Source: Aphanomyces cochlioides
Lineage: Eukaryota; Oomycota; Saprolegniomycetes; Saprolegniales; Verrucalvaceae
Length of the DNA: 64,000 nucleotides
Direction: 5' to 3'
Assembly: GCA_019828595.1 (NCBI GenBank)
Contig: JAHQRK010000014.1
Location: 682,001 to 746,000 of the forward strand
Shown here: one piece after another, positions 20,509 through 31,835 of the stretch
How positions within the stretch are numbered: the first letter of the stretch is position 1
How the letters are laid out: every line of letters starts with the position of its first letter
Position numbers and translations under genes: made by a program
The notes under the pieces: model-generated
Databases searched by the model: none
What the model saw: only the letters and a program-made list of their open reading frames with translations
What the model was told of the DNA's origin: nothing

Positions 20509-21697
20509 TTGCTGGCTGGCGGCCAAGTGCAGACAATATGGCATCGGTTACCGTATGCCTGGAAGGTAGAGACAAGTGTTATCTTCGCCTACGAGATGGT
20601 TTATCATACAAGGTTGACTGCTTTTGAAAGCTGTTCTCCAATTCACGAGTACTAGTAGTGCTTTGTGCTAGTGACCAGCAAATACTTGATTTGACTGCTT
20701 AAATTCACTTCGCGCGAAGTCAGCATCAATAGGAGAGCCAGATAGCATTGCGCCTGGCCGCCACTAAACAGTTTTTGATCATAGCCCTCTCCGATCTGAA
20801 CTTTGAAATCTCGTTGCCAATGCAAGGACTTGAAACTTGTGATGTGGAGTTCACCACTCCGGTGTAGTACGAGTGTCAACGCTAAATAGTGTCCAAACTC
20901 GTGAGGGTGGCAAATGCCTTGAAACTTGCTTCTTTCATGTTTTCATGAGAAAGCACTTGACCATGAGCTCCATGCTGGTGCGTTGCATACTCTGCTGACA
21001 GGAGCTGCACCCAAACTGTAAGAGCGAGTAAGGTGACAAGGAAGAATCGATATTTAGAGACATGGTTGAGCCATCATCAGCTCAACGTCTGGAACAACAA
21101 ACCATTGTACACGTGGTCTCGATCCAAGCTTCGACTCTTTGTCAACAAAATCCACACCAGAGAGACCACCGCGAGCACAGGAGATCGCGTCCTCAGTCCG
21201 GATGCAGCTCCTGTCAGCATGGAGCTCATGGTCATACGCTTAAAAACATTGAAGTCCAGGGAGAAGCTAGTTTCTATTAATAGGCGTTCCGGGTTCGGAC
21301 ATAATTTAGCGTAGGTTATCGTATTACACCGGAGTGGTGTGTCCAATTCCTTGAATTGTCAAAAAGAGACGTCAAAGTTCAGATCGGAGAGGGTTATGAT
21401 CAAAAACTGCTTAGTGGCGGCCAAGCGCTATGCTGTCTGGCTCTCCCAGCACAGCTGACTTCGTGGTCGGTAAATTTACAGCAGCAGTCCAAGTCTTTGC
21501 TAGTCACTAGCACAAAGCACTACTCGTGAACAACAACTCTCAAGAGCAGTCAACCTTGTATGATAAACCATCTCGTAGGCAAAGATAACACTTGTCTCTA
21601 CCTTCCAGGCATACGGTAACCGATGCCATATTGTCTGCACTTGGCCGCCAGCCACACACCCAATGTGACAATCGGTAACGACACCCCGTATAGTTGA
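20509..21697. other. diverged centre of palindrome B, no gene
   Basis: Symmetry axis near 21103. The left side lacks about 40 bases present on the right at the 20508 boundary. Inner arms still align (for example AACTTTGAAATCTCGTTG at 20798 against its inverse near 21370) but with many substitutions. The two block A regions lie back to back here. Confidence 0.7.
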
Positions 21698-22042
21698 AGG
21701 TGACACCTCAGGTTTGAACGTTTTTCTAGCCTTGGCCATGGAATCTGCCGCTTTGAGAAGTATTCTGTCTAAGCTCTCTTTATGCACCAAGTTCTTGGGC
21801 TTTGTGTCGGTATATAAGTTCTTGGGCTTATATACCGACACTTCATCGAGTGCAGTATGGAGATCGCCGTGGCACGTTCCGCCTCCGGACAACCTGCCTA
21901 CAATCGATTGCACTCTCGGCGTAGTATGTCGAGCGCAGCTAGGTGTGTGCCATGTGTCTTGACTGTCGTGGGGTCAACTTCAACCGCTCCTATCGTTCTG
22001 ATCGGGGCAACACGCTGAACAATTTCAAGGTGACCAAGGTTG

Positions 22043-22049
22043 TCACTTT
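22043..22049 (+). promoter_or_regulatory. initiator TCACTTT, copy 5
   Basis: TCACTTT then CGAATTTGCC, 42 bases before the ATG at 22091. Confidence 0.5.
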
Positions 22050-22090
22050 CGAATTTGCCTCCTGCCTTTCACATCCTCCACGTGGTGATC

Positions 22091-23574
22091 ATGGGCAAGC
22101 CATTTTTCACCCTCGAAGACTTCAAGATTGCCTTCTCGCTCTTTTGCTGTGTGTACGGCGTCGGCACGTTGAGCATGCCCAAGAACTATGCCTCGGCTGG
22201 CTTTGTCTGGGCGACGCTTGCTTTGGTCTTCATGGCGCTTGTCAACATTTATGCCACGGTGTGTATTTCCAAGCTCCTTCTCCTCGCTCCCAAGTCTGTG
22301 CGTACGTTTGCTGACTTGGGCGAGTTCTGCATGGGCAAAGTCGGCCGCTTTTTGATTCTCATCACGCAAATGTTGGCGTGCATCCTCGTGCCGATCGTGT
22401 TTTTGGTCTTGGGTGGGTCCATCTCGGTGATTCTCTTCCCAGGCTCGTATGGCCAAGTGACGTGGATTATTTTGATGGGTCTGTCGCTTTTGCCAGTGTG
22501 TTTGACCCCGACGCTGAAAGAAGGCGCGTTTGCTGCTGCCGCTGGGTCGTTGGGAACGTTGGTGGCGGATGCGATTGCTGTGTACTTGTTGATTGACAAC
22601 ATGTCCCCCATGTCGAAAGGCATCAGCATTCCCAAGCCGGACGTGGGCTTTTCGCAAGTGGCGTCTGTGTTTGGCAGTTTGTCGTTGGCTTATGGTGCTG
22701 GTGTTGTGATTCCTGCCCTTCAGCGCGAACACTCTGAACCAACTCGTATGATTCGCGTCATCGTCATCACGTTGGGTGTGATTTCTGTCTTCTTCTTGCT
22801 GGTTGCGGTCACTGGTGTCGCGTACGTTGGTTGCCAAATTCCTGGCAATTTGCTCTTCTCCATTGCCGGTAGTCCCACGGCGCTATCTTTCACTGCCAAC
22901 CGTGGTGGTGTGCTCTTGGCCAGCATGGCGATGCTCTTGCACGTGATCATCGCGTTTGCCATCGTGATCAACCCGGCTTTCTATATTTTGGAAGGATGGA
23001 TCCTTGGTATTCACAAGCACTCCTTCGCCGAGCTGCCAGAGGTGGAGAGTGGTTTCGTCTCGTCGTCGACTCCCAACGTTGAAAAGGACGCCAACGACGA
23101 ACGACTATCGTCGAACACAACGACCTCCACGATTTGGACTCCAAGACGTACAAGCAGCCTGGTGTGTACCCCAAGGTGGCCGCTCTTCGCATCATCATCG
23201 TTGCTGCGTGTGTGGCGATTGCTTGTGCTTGGAAGGACAATTTGTCGGACTTGTTGGACTTTGCGGGTGCTTCTTGCATGTCGCTTTGCAATATGATTTT
23301 GCCGATTGGGTTCTACTTGAAGGTGAACTGGCGAAAGATTGGCATTCTCGAGAAGATTTGGTGCGTGATTGCGATCCTCGTGTGTCTCTTCTTGGCTGGG
23401 TATGAGTCGTGGAAGAATGGCAAAGTGCTCTTCAATCCCCCTGCCAAGAGTTCGGGTCCAGCTCCATGGGACTCGGTCAAGTTTCCCTATTGCCCTGCTG
23501 GAAGCAGCTACCAACGTATCGTGTACACGAATGTGTCGTACCATGCCAACTTTACTCGCACCACGGCCTTGTAA
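22091..23574 (+). pseudogene. AAAP transporter copy 5, single-base frameshift
   Basis: Identical in plan to copy 4, but one G is missing near 23100 (GACGAACGAC against GACGAGACGAC in copy 4). This shifts the frame in the cytosolic loop between TM8 and TM9. TM9-TM11 and the tail are still intact in the shifted frame up to 23574. Read literally, the product is 401 residues long (22091-23296), ends in an unrelated tail and lacks the last three segments. The N-terminal part has FCMGKVGRFLIL as in copies 2 and 3 but FPGSYGQ as in copy 4, another mosaic. A consensus error in the assembly is an alternative to real inactivation. Confidence 0.85.
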
Positions 23575-24221
23575 GTCTGGTGTGTATACACACACACCAG
23601 ACTATATTATAGTCTACTGCATAACTACGAATGTCAATATGCACTCTTTCTGTGATGTTATCCTATTTCATGTATGGATTATCGTACGAGGACCCTACCG
23701 GAGGTAGATACACCCTCACCTTTTTGGGGATAGAATCGGTCAAGTAAAGAGGGACAGTTCATTGTTTACTGCCTTTCCCAGGTTTGAACTGCCGCATTAT
23801 GGCCGTCAAATTCGTCTACAAGCATTCAGCAACAGTATGGTTGGGAACAATTGAGCTTCAAACGCATGCCCCTATCACGAAGTCAGGGTCGCTAGGAGAG
23901 TCAGACAGCATTGCGCCTGGCCGCCACTGAATTCTTTTGATCATAGCCCTCTCCGATCTGAACTTTGAAATCTCGTTGTCAATGCAAGGAATTGAAACAT
24001 GTGATGTGAATTGAAGTCAACCCACTGCGCTAAACTATATGTCCGCATTGGAAACTCGTGAGGGTAGCAATAGCCTTGAAACTTGCCTTGAAACTTGCTT
24101 CTCCCATGTTTTCATGGACTTCAAGTAAGCGCATGACTGCGAGCTCCATACTGTCTATACTCCACTACATGCGAACTGAGGTAGTATAGTAGGTGGTCTA
24201 GGTGGTCTGGGAACAATGGAA
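23575..24221. repeat. block A fragment, mirror of 17985-18631
   Basis: Contains the mirrored TAGTCTGGTGTG hairpin (23574-23604) and the block A piece at 23786-24146. No gene. Confidence 0.6.
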
Positions 24222-24422
24222 GGCTTCCAAAACCTTCGCAAAACCCATTTGAATCGCATTTCGCATCCGGATAATTACTATATTTTTATTCGACAAACTT
24301 GAAAATGCAAGGCAAATGACAAAGTGAAGCCACCAAAACCTTCGCATATTATTCTATTTGAAGCTATTTCATTGGCTATAAATTGGTAACATTGAGTGTT
24401 TTTCATCTCCATTTTGGCTGGC

Positions 24423-25551
24423 ATGCAAGCAAAGGAAGCCATCATGATCATACTCACTTGGCTGCACCGGCAACGCCAGCGTAGGCTAGCAACAGCCCTT
24501 CGACTGAGATCGGCGCTGAAGGAACGAAATTTCGTTCATGCCGTTTCGCTGCTCAAGCAACAACAACAATCTCCATGGTACACACTGTACGCGTCGCGCA
24601 ACACACCCTCATTCCTCACAACCGTGTCGTTGACATCTGAAGGCTTCGATGAACTTCTTCGCGTTTTCAGTGTCGAGTGTATCGTTAAGGCTAAACCACG
24701 TCCACCGCGAATTCAACACAAACACGCTGTACTAGGTATGCTTCTCCATTTCTACACGGCAGCAGTAGAGCCTAAGACTTTGCAAGAGCTGTTTGCGATC
24801 CCTCCCAGCACGTTCTCAAGAATAATCAATAAGGCTGAACATGCTCTCTCACGGGCACTGGACAAGTTGCCACAATCCGCTGTCAAATGGCCATCGAAGG
24901 CGACTCAAAGATACTGGGCGTCCAAGTCAAATGCACGAGAGCCTCTCGTGACGGGCGTCTTTGCCTTTGCAGACGTGAAGAACCTCAGAGTCCAGCAGCC
25001 ATCTCATACTGAGCTCCAAACAGCACAATATAATGGTACGAATGCAATTATCCCGAGCTTATGGCGTCTAGGTTGGCTACATTGCGTTTTTGTCACTGGT
25101 GTTCTGTGTTTTCGTCTCGACGGCACGCTCATGGTGCAAGCACAACTGTCCTGGCTCATGGAACGATGGTGACATGAGTCGCGGCCTTCAAGATATCCTA
25201 GTCGACCCGTTGCTTGTGGATTCGGGAATGAAGATTGCCTGTGACTCAGCTTTTCCGATACACAGAAAGTGCGCTGGCCGTATTGTGACTCCTTTGAAAA
25301 GTGGAGACCTGGAACGTCAGCCAATGGAGTGTCGACGCGGACTACAAGCGACGAGTGTTTGCATCACGTCGCTCAGGCAAGCAGCTGAATGGGGCATGGG
25401 TGCCGTTGGAAAGGTGTATAGACAGCTACAGCTCCCTTTGCCCTATCGACCAGATACTAGGCGTGTCCGCCTCAAGAATGTCTTCAAACTCTACAACTAC
25501 TGTGTTCGAACGACGGGCATAAGTCAGATCAAGAACGTATTTGATGTCTAA
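24423..25551 (+). pseudogene. Harbinger DDE transposase (right copy)
   Basis: From ATG 24423 the frame is open through the N-terminal domain and first catalytic Asp (FAFADVKN) to 25172. Homology (CPGSWNDGD, ACDSAF) continues in the next frame to 25551. The shift lies near 25155, just before CPGSWND, and is shared with the left copy, so it predates the palindrome or is an unrecognised intron or recoding site. The extra G of the left copy is absent. Better preserved than its mirror. Confidence 0.75.
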
Positions 25552-25875
25552 AATAGTCAAAATTGTATCTCAAAATTGTCCTTAATAATTGTGTAGACTC
25601 CTAATCTGTCCTAGATTTGGCCTCTGGAAGTACTTAACCTCTGCACACTTCGAATAAAAAGATACAATTTCATATAATTTCGATATATGAAATGGCATTT
25701 TAATTCAATTTCTGTTGCTTTTGTTAAAGTCCTAAAATTTAAATCCTAATTAGATCGCTCTACCTGTTTTAAACTAGTTTTTGATCTAAATAGGAATTGA
25801 ACTGATCTATTTAGTAGAAAATTCGGCTTCAAAATCCATATATTATGCAACTTATCAAATCACATATGCCTAAAT

Positions 25876-26698
25876 TTACGACGAATGTCTTTCCATGAAC
25901 TTTGTCAACATCATCAGCTGTAATTCTTCTCGTCGATCTTCACGCTTTCTTCGTTCATCGTCTTCCTTGCGTCGGTCTTCAATGAGCTTCGCCTCTCGAG
26001 CAGATTGTTCCATGCGCCACTGCAGCTCACGCTCATATCGTCTTTCCTCTCGCTCAGCCGCTCGTGCATCCATCATCATGAATACAGTCATGAGATCTGT
26101 GGTTGCTTTGGTGTCTGCTGAAGCGGCACTTTCAATGAATTTGTCCAAGGATTGTCGTTTTTTGGCAACATACGACGAGCCTCAAGTCGATAACTGCTTT
26201 CTTTTTCCAAGGATTTGGCTGAGCTCGCTGAGTTCACTACGATTCAGGCCACTTCGATTTGGTTTTTCCTGTGAAACAACATTTATTTCTTGATTTATAT
26301 TGATCTCTTCTTCGTTTTCTTTGTCGCTTGCCTCGCTGTCATCCTCTAAAGAATTGGATCATTGAATTCATTGCATGTCCTCGTGTACCTTTCTCCGATT
26401 CAAATTGCGTCATGTAAAGCGTTGACATTCGATTTTCAATGTCGGTAAATAAGCGCTTTGCACGACGCACGTCCGAGGGGCAATCAGGCTCACCAGTTTT
26501 CTTCGGATGGTTCTTCAGAAGAGCAAACTTTCGCTTGAGTGCATCAACATCTCGTGAAGGGAACTGGCTTGCCGCACGGTTGTAGGCCTCTTCAACTTTA
26601 GCCCACTCTAATTGCCCAGCGGGCAATATCTGCTCGATTTGATCCAGCAATAGATGGACAGAGACGCTGCACCACCCCTTTCCTCGACCCTTGGTCAT
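25876..26698 (-). pseudogene. Harbinger SANT/Myb-like partner protein (right copy)
   Basis: From ATG 26698: MTKGRGKGW, LLDQIEQILPAGQLEW, then VDALKRKFALLKN and DVRRAKRLF, open to 26339. The acidic linker and coiled-coil part (25876-26148) follow in other frames. The N-terminal domain is intact here, unlike in the left copy. Confidence 0.7.
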
Positions 26699-26897
26699 CT
26701 CAATCACGAAATGGCCGACTTATATCCACTCACAAAAAACGCACAAATTTGTACTCGTTTAGAAAGGTCTTTTGCTCGCATTTCGCAAATTGCTGAGACT
26801 GTTTTTTCGTCTGAGCAATTTGCGAATTGTATTTTTATTTGAAAAATGTCTCATTTGCGAACAGGAGCAAATTGCGTTTGCGAAGGTTTTGGAAGCC

Positions 26898-28131
26898 ATC
26901 CAATGGATAATGGTTTCCCATTTTAAGAAAACCTGTGTAAAAGCATATTTTCGAGTAACACTGGCGAACTTTATACTGAAATGGGAACAGAGTTCCCGTT
27001 TGGGAGCCACCAAGTGGGAACAAAGTTCCCATGAGTGAGTGCATGTCATAGAATTTTGAGGTCAACACAACGACGGCTTCCCAAATGCGAACCGTCGGAT
27101 GAAGATCCATGATATGTAGGAAATGGCGAGTTGAGGTCGTGTGGTCCATGATGTACGCAATGATGATGATCGCTTTTTGCTCATAAGTGAGTCTTGGCGC
27201 AACAAACATGACAGCAGTGTGGCAAAGCGAGCCGCCACTCGTGTAACCGATCCAACGCACGTCCGACACACAGAGAAGAGATCTTACTGGCAGACGAGTG
27301 CCAATCACAGTGGACGGCGAGTGGATTTCGGTGCCTGATCGTGTGCGAATTATGGCCAAGGAACGAGCGACATGAATGGAAAAGCAGAGCACAGCGAGCC
27401 AGGGCAACGACTGCCAATAGAGGGATCCGACCAGGCAGTCAGATAGTGTTGGTAGCAGGCTGTGGGCGTGCGACCGAAGTTTATGACCAATGGAGATGGC
27501 AAGCAAGACCCGAAGACCAATCAAGGAGCGAGAGCGAGCAGATTGACACGCGTGCGTGCGAAGTTAGGAGTAGCTTAGGAAACAGAGGCAGTAGTTAGAC
27601 AGAGCTCTTTTTGGCTGGCGTTGAATGAACCTCTAAGTTTGTGGCGTCCTGTCGAGAGAGTTTTAGCGCCAAGAAGTTTGCAGGAGTTCCGTGGGTCTGT
27701 CGAAAACCTGCACCGTCAATCGTCCTCACCAACGCCAGTCAACGCTAGGCGTAGCTCGTGGGCAACCGAGCAACCAACCCCCTTTCCGGTCCTCCCCACC
27801 GTCCCTTTCCCCGGCAGCGGTCAACTACTGCGGACTTTCAACCCACAGTCGTGCCTCTCCATTTCCTTCGATCGCGTCTGGTTCACCTAAAAGCCCCAGG
27901 CGACCTCTAACCTTCCACCCCCCCTTTTCTTGCGGCGAGAAGCTCGGACTTCACTGATCCGACCATCCCACAGCAGTGAGTTTATCCACACATCAGTGTA
28001 TAAAGTTTGGCAAGGAAAGTCAGATACGATGAATACGAAAATATCAAAACGTGCAATTTCCCATTTCCTACTGGGAAATGGGAAAATGGTTCTCTAAAAG
28101 AGAACTTTCGTAAACCATTGAACTTTCGTAA
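26898..28131. other. GC-rich unassigned region, mirror of 14075-15308
   Basis: Same content as the left arm; no supported gene. Confidence 0.4.
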
Positions 28132-28680
28132 GGGCGGGTCTGGATGCCACCAAAAATGGCATAAAAATGCCAAAAAATGCCATAATTCGAAATATGCCAT
28201 AATTTTCAATTTTGACTGTCTGGATGCCACCTTCTCAAAGAATTTTGTGTCACAATTTTCTGGAGTTTTGGCCAAATTATGCCATAAAAGAAATGGACCA
28301 AATTGGTCTATTTTTTTATGACATATTTTCGTCATGAACGCACTGATCGAGTCAAGCTTGAGATTCAGCTTGTCATCTCTACAAAAATACACGCACACAC
28401 TATATATTATCACTGTTGCATGTTCTAACACTTTGAGAAGCGACAGTGATCGAGCCTTTCTCATCTCTGGCTATATTTCAAAGTTTCCGGTAGGAAGTGA
28501 CTGACACAGCAGTATGACAACAATCGTAATGTTGAAGGCCACAAGTTGTGGCATCCAGACAAATAACAAATTCTCCAACTATTCCATTTTAAATTGTGAA
28601 TTTGGAACTTTGGAAAAATTTTGCAAAATGTCATTTCAGTTTTATGGAATAAAAAAATTGATGGGCATCCAGACCAGCCC
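28132..28680. mobile_element. MITE with TTA (TAA) target duplication (right copy)
   Basis: Mirror of 13526-14074 with the same four GTCTGGATGCC motifs and TAA at both flanks. Confidence 0.7.
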
Positions 28681-28683
28681 TAA

Positions 28684-29042
28684 ACCATTTTCAAAAGAGA
28701 ACTTTCGTAACGTGGTTGAGCCATCATCAATTCAACATCGGGAATGACACATGGTCTCGATCGAAGTCCTTCGCATATCAACAAAGTCAAGACCAGAGAG
28801 GCCACCATAAGCACAGGAAATCGTGCTGCAACTGAACGAGAAGACTATGGCGCAGGGTTGGAAGCAGCAAGAGACTGGGAATTATGAACTGCCCCCAACT
28901 AGAAGGTGAGGGTGTTTATACAGTACCTCCGAGAAGAGCTAACAAGTGCTAGTTCGAGAAAGAATACAAGAAGGTGGATAACATCACAGAAAGAGTACAG
29001 TTGACATTGGAAGTTATGCAGTAGACTATATACACACCAGAC
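28684..29042. other. intergenic, 3' of copy 6
   Basis: Carries the GTGGTTGAGCCATC and GGTCTCGATCGAAG block A pieces; no gene. Confidence 0.5.
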
Positions 29043-30524
29043 TTACAAGGCCGTGGTGCGAGTAAAGTTGGCATGGTACGACACATTCGTGTACACGATA
29101 CGTTGGTAGCTGCTTCCAGCAGGGCAATAGGGAAACTTGACCGAGTCCCATGGAGCTGGACCCGAACTCTTGGCAGGGGGATTGAAGAGCACTTTGCCAT
29201 TCTTCCACGACTCATACCCAGCCAAGAAGAGACACACGAGGATCGCAATCACGCACCAAATCTTCTCGAGAACGCCAATCTTTCGCCAGTTCACCTTCAA
29301 GTAGAACCCAATCGGCAAAATCATATTGCAAAGCGACATGCAAGAAGCACCCGCAAAGTCCAACAAGTCCGACAAATTGTCCTTCCAAGCACAAGCAATC
29401 GCCACACAGGCGACGACGATAATAATGCGAAGAGCGGCCACCTTGGGGTACACACCAGGCTGCTGGTAAGTCTTGGCGTCCAGGTCGTGGAGGTCGTTGT
29501 GTTCGACGATAGTCGTCTCGTCATTGGCGTCCTTTTCAATGGGAGTCGACGACGCAACAAAACCATTCTCCACCTCTGGCTCCTCGGCGAAGGAGTGCTT
29601 GTGAATACCAAGGATCCATCCTTCCAAAATATAGAAAGCCGGGTTGATCACGATGGCAAACGCGATGATCACGTGCAAGAGCATCGCCATGCTGGCCAAG
29701 AGCACACCACCACGGTTGGCAGTGAAAGATAGCGCCGTGGGACTACCGGCAATGGAGAAGAGCAAATTGCCAGGAATTTGGCAACCAACGTACGCGACAC
29801 CAGTGACCGCAACCAGCAAGAAGAAGACAGAAATCACACCCAACGTGATGACGATGACGCGAATCATACGAGTTGGTTCAGAGTGTTCGCGCTGAAGGGC
29901 AGGAATCACAACACCAGCACCATAAGCCAACGACAAACTGCCAAACACAGACGCCACTTGCGAAAAGCCCACGTCCGGCTTGGGAATGCTGATGCCTTTC
30001 GACATGGGGGACATGTTGTCAATCAACAAGTACACAGCAATCGCATCCGCCACCAACGTTCCCAACGACCCAGCGGCAGCAGCAAACGCGCCTTCTTTCA
30101 GCGTCGGGGTCAAACACACTGGCAAAAGCGACAGACCCATCAAAATAATCCACGTCACTTGGCCATACGAGCCTGGGAAGAGAATCACCGAGATGGACCC
30201 ACCCAAGACCAAAAACACGATCGGCACGAGGATGCACGCCAACATTTGCGTGATGAGAATCAAGATGCGGCCGACTTTGCCCATCGAGAACTCGCCCAAG
30301 TCAGCAAACGTACGCACAGACTTGGGAGCGAGGAGAAGGAGCTTGGAAATACACACCGTGGCATAAATGTTGACAAGCGCCATGAAGACCAAAGCAAGCG
30401 TCGCCCAGACAAAGCCAGCCGAGGCATAGTTCTTGGGCATGCTCAACGTGCCGACGCCGTACACACAGCAAAAGAGCGAGAAGGCAATCTTGAAGTCTTC
30501 GAGGGTGAAAAATGGCTTGCCCAT
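29043..30524 (-). CDS. AAAP-family amino acid transporter (copy 6), chimeric
   Basis: Intact, 493 residues from ATG 30524. The 5' part, including about 200 bases of upstream DNA (to about 30720), matches copy 4 (FSMGKVGRILIL, FPGSYGQ). The 3' part matches copy 3 (EEPEVENGF..STPIEKDANDE, KTYQQ, KIGVLEK). The switch lies in the interval where copies 3 and 4 cannot be told apart, roughly 29650-30150. The gene is complete and probably functional. It ends the palindrome B region and is followed upstream by another block A. Confidence 0.92.
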   Translation of the reverse strand: MGKPFFTLEDFKIAFSLFCCVYGVGTLSMPKNYASAGFVWATLALVFMALVNIYATVCISKLLLLAPKSVRTFADLGEFSMGKVGRILILITQMLACILVPIVFLVLGGSISVILFPGSYGQVTWIILMGLSLLPVCLTPTLKEGAFAAAAGSLGTLVADAIAVYLLIDNMSPMSKGISIPKPDVGFSQVASVFGSLSLAYGAGVVIPALQREHSEPTRMIRVIVITLGVISVFFLLVAVTGVAYVGCQIPGNLLFSIAGSPTALSFTANRGGVLLASMAMLLHVIIAFAIVINPAFYILEGWILGIHKHSFAEEPEVENGFVASSTPIEKDANDETTIVEHNDLHDLDAKTYQQPGVYPKVAALRIIIVVACVAIACAWKDNLSDLLDFAGASCMSLCNMILPIGFYLKVNWRKIGVLEKIWCVIAILVCLFLAGYESWKNGKVLFNPPAKSSGPAPWDSVKFPYCPAGSSYQRIVYTNVSYHANFTRTTAL

Positions 30525-30565
30525 GATCACCACGTGGAGGATGTGAAAGGCAGGAGGCAAATTCG

Positions 30566-30572
30566 AAAGTGA
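30566..30572 (-). promoter_or_regulatory. initiator TCACTTT, copy 6
   Basis: Same motif pair as copy 4, about 42 bases before the ATG. Confidence 0.5.
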
Positions 30573-31835
30573 CAACCTTGGTCACCTTGAAATTGTTCAG
30601 CGTGTTGCCCCGATCAGAACGATAGGAGCGGTTGAAGTTGACCCCACGACAGTCAAGACACATGGCACACACCTAGCTGCGCTCGACATACTACGCCGAG
30701 AGTGCAATCGATTGTAGGCAGGGAATCTTGCCAAAGCCATCTCCACACTGCACTGTATATGAAATATCGATGTATAGCCTAGAAAACCTTGGCTCGTTTG
30801 AGAGCTCAGTTAACGATAGCTTTATCAAGGCGGCACCTTTCATAGCCTAGGCTAGTGAAGAGTCGAAACCAGTGGCGTAACTGCCAAGTGTACTTGGTGT
30901 CGTAACCGATTGTCACGTTGGGTGTCTGGCTGGCCATGTGCAGACTATATGGCATCTGTTACCATATGCCTGAGAGTACATCGAAGCAGCCAAAACTTGA
31001 CTGCGGCTACGAGAGAATTTTCAAGCAAATGCAAGCTGATTATATATGAATTGCTCTTAAGGAGGGCTTTTGTTCACTAGTCGTGGCATGCGATGTGAGA
31101 CGACACATAAAAAAACTAGCTTCGTATCCTCCTGTAGACTCATCCATCGCGAAGTCAGCGTCGGTGGCAGCAGAGCCAGACAGGAATGCACTTGGCCGCC
31201 ACAAAAGAATTTTTGACAACAACCATCTGCGATCTTGACGTTTGCAAAGGATTGCGTTGGATCTCGCGTGGATATTACAGAGAACGGTGAAATTGTAATG
31301 TGAACTTGACCGGCTCCACGCCGTGAGCCTTCGGCATAAATGCATCTCTGACACTCCAAAGGCATCGCAACTCGCCACTTTCTAGTGCTAAATGCACGAC
31401 AGTATCGTAAAGCTCGTGGCCATAAGCCCTATGCTGGCCCAGTGCAGAGGCTGCTACGTAAACAGTACGCGAACAGAGGAGGCGTACAGTGTACTCGTGC
31501 GTTGTTGAATTTTAGAGACGTGGGTGAACCAACATGACATCAACATCTGAACCATGTTATTATCGCACGTGTCGCCTCGATCGAAGCTTTGAGACTTCGC
31601 TGTTGCGAGCGACAAGGTTGACGCCAGAGAGATCAAGGTGAGCAGAGGAGGTTTTGCGACTAGGACGGTCCATGGTATAGACGAAGAGGACGGATTTGAT
31701 GCAAGTGTTGAAGCAACTTGGACTTGGCAAACGCAGTGATCGTCTCGAACAGTAGTGAGACAACAAGATTTTCTCCAAGAGGAGCTCAAGAAGTTTAATG
31801 TTTGACAAAGATTGCAAGGTTACACGATGGATAGA
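30573..31835. repeat. block A upstream region of copy 6
   Basis: Identical to the copy 4 upstream DNA up to about 30720, then a diverged block A (GCCAGACAGG..GGCCGCCACAAA near 31180, GTGGGTGAACCAACATG near 31520, CCTCGATCGAAGCTTTGAG near 31575). No protein gene recognised. Confidence 0.55.

Larger units (their letters stand above)
24222..26897. mobile_element. Harbinger-like DNA transposon (right-arm copy)
   Basis: Mirror image of the element at 15309-17984, with the same terminal repeats and two genes. It was carried along by the inverted duplication and not independently inserted, because the flanks match as well. Confidence 0.75.
21698..29946 (-). repeat. palindrome B, right arm
   Basis: Mirror of 12260-20508, holding copy 5, the second Harbinger element, the second MITE and the 3' half of copy 6. 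Differences from the left arm include the base missing in copy 5, the GGG/GGGG difference in the transposase and a 2-bp indel in the SANT gene. The arms are therefore independent DNA and not one sequence read twice. Confidence 0.9.
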
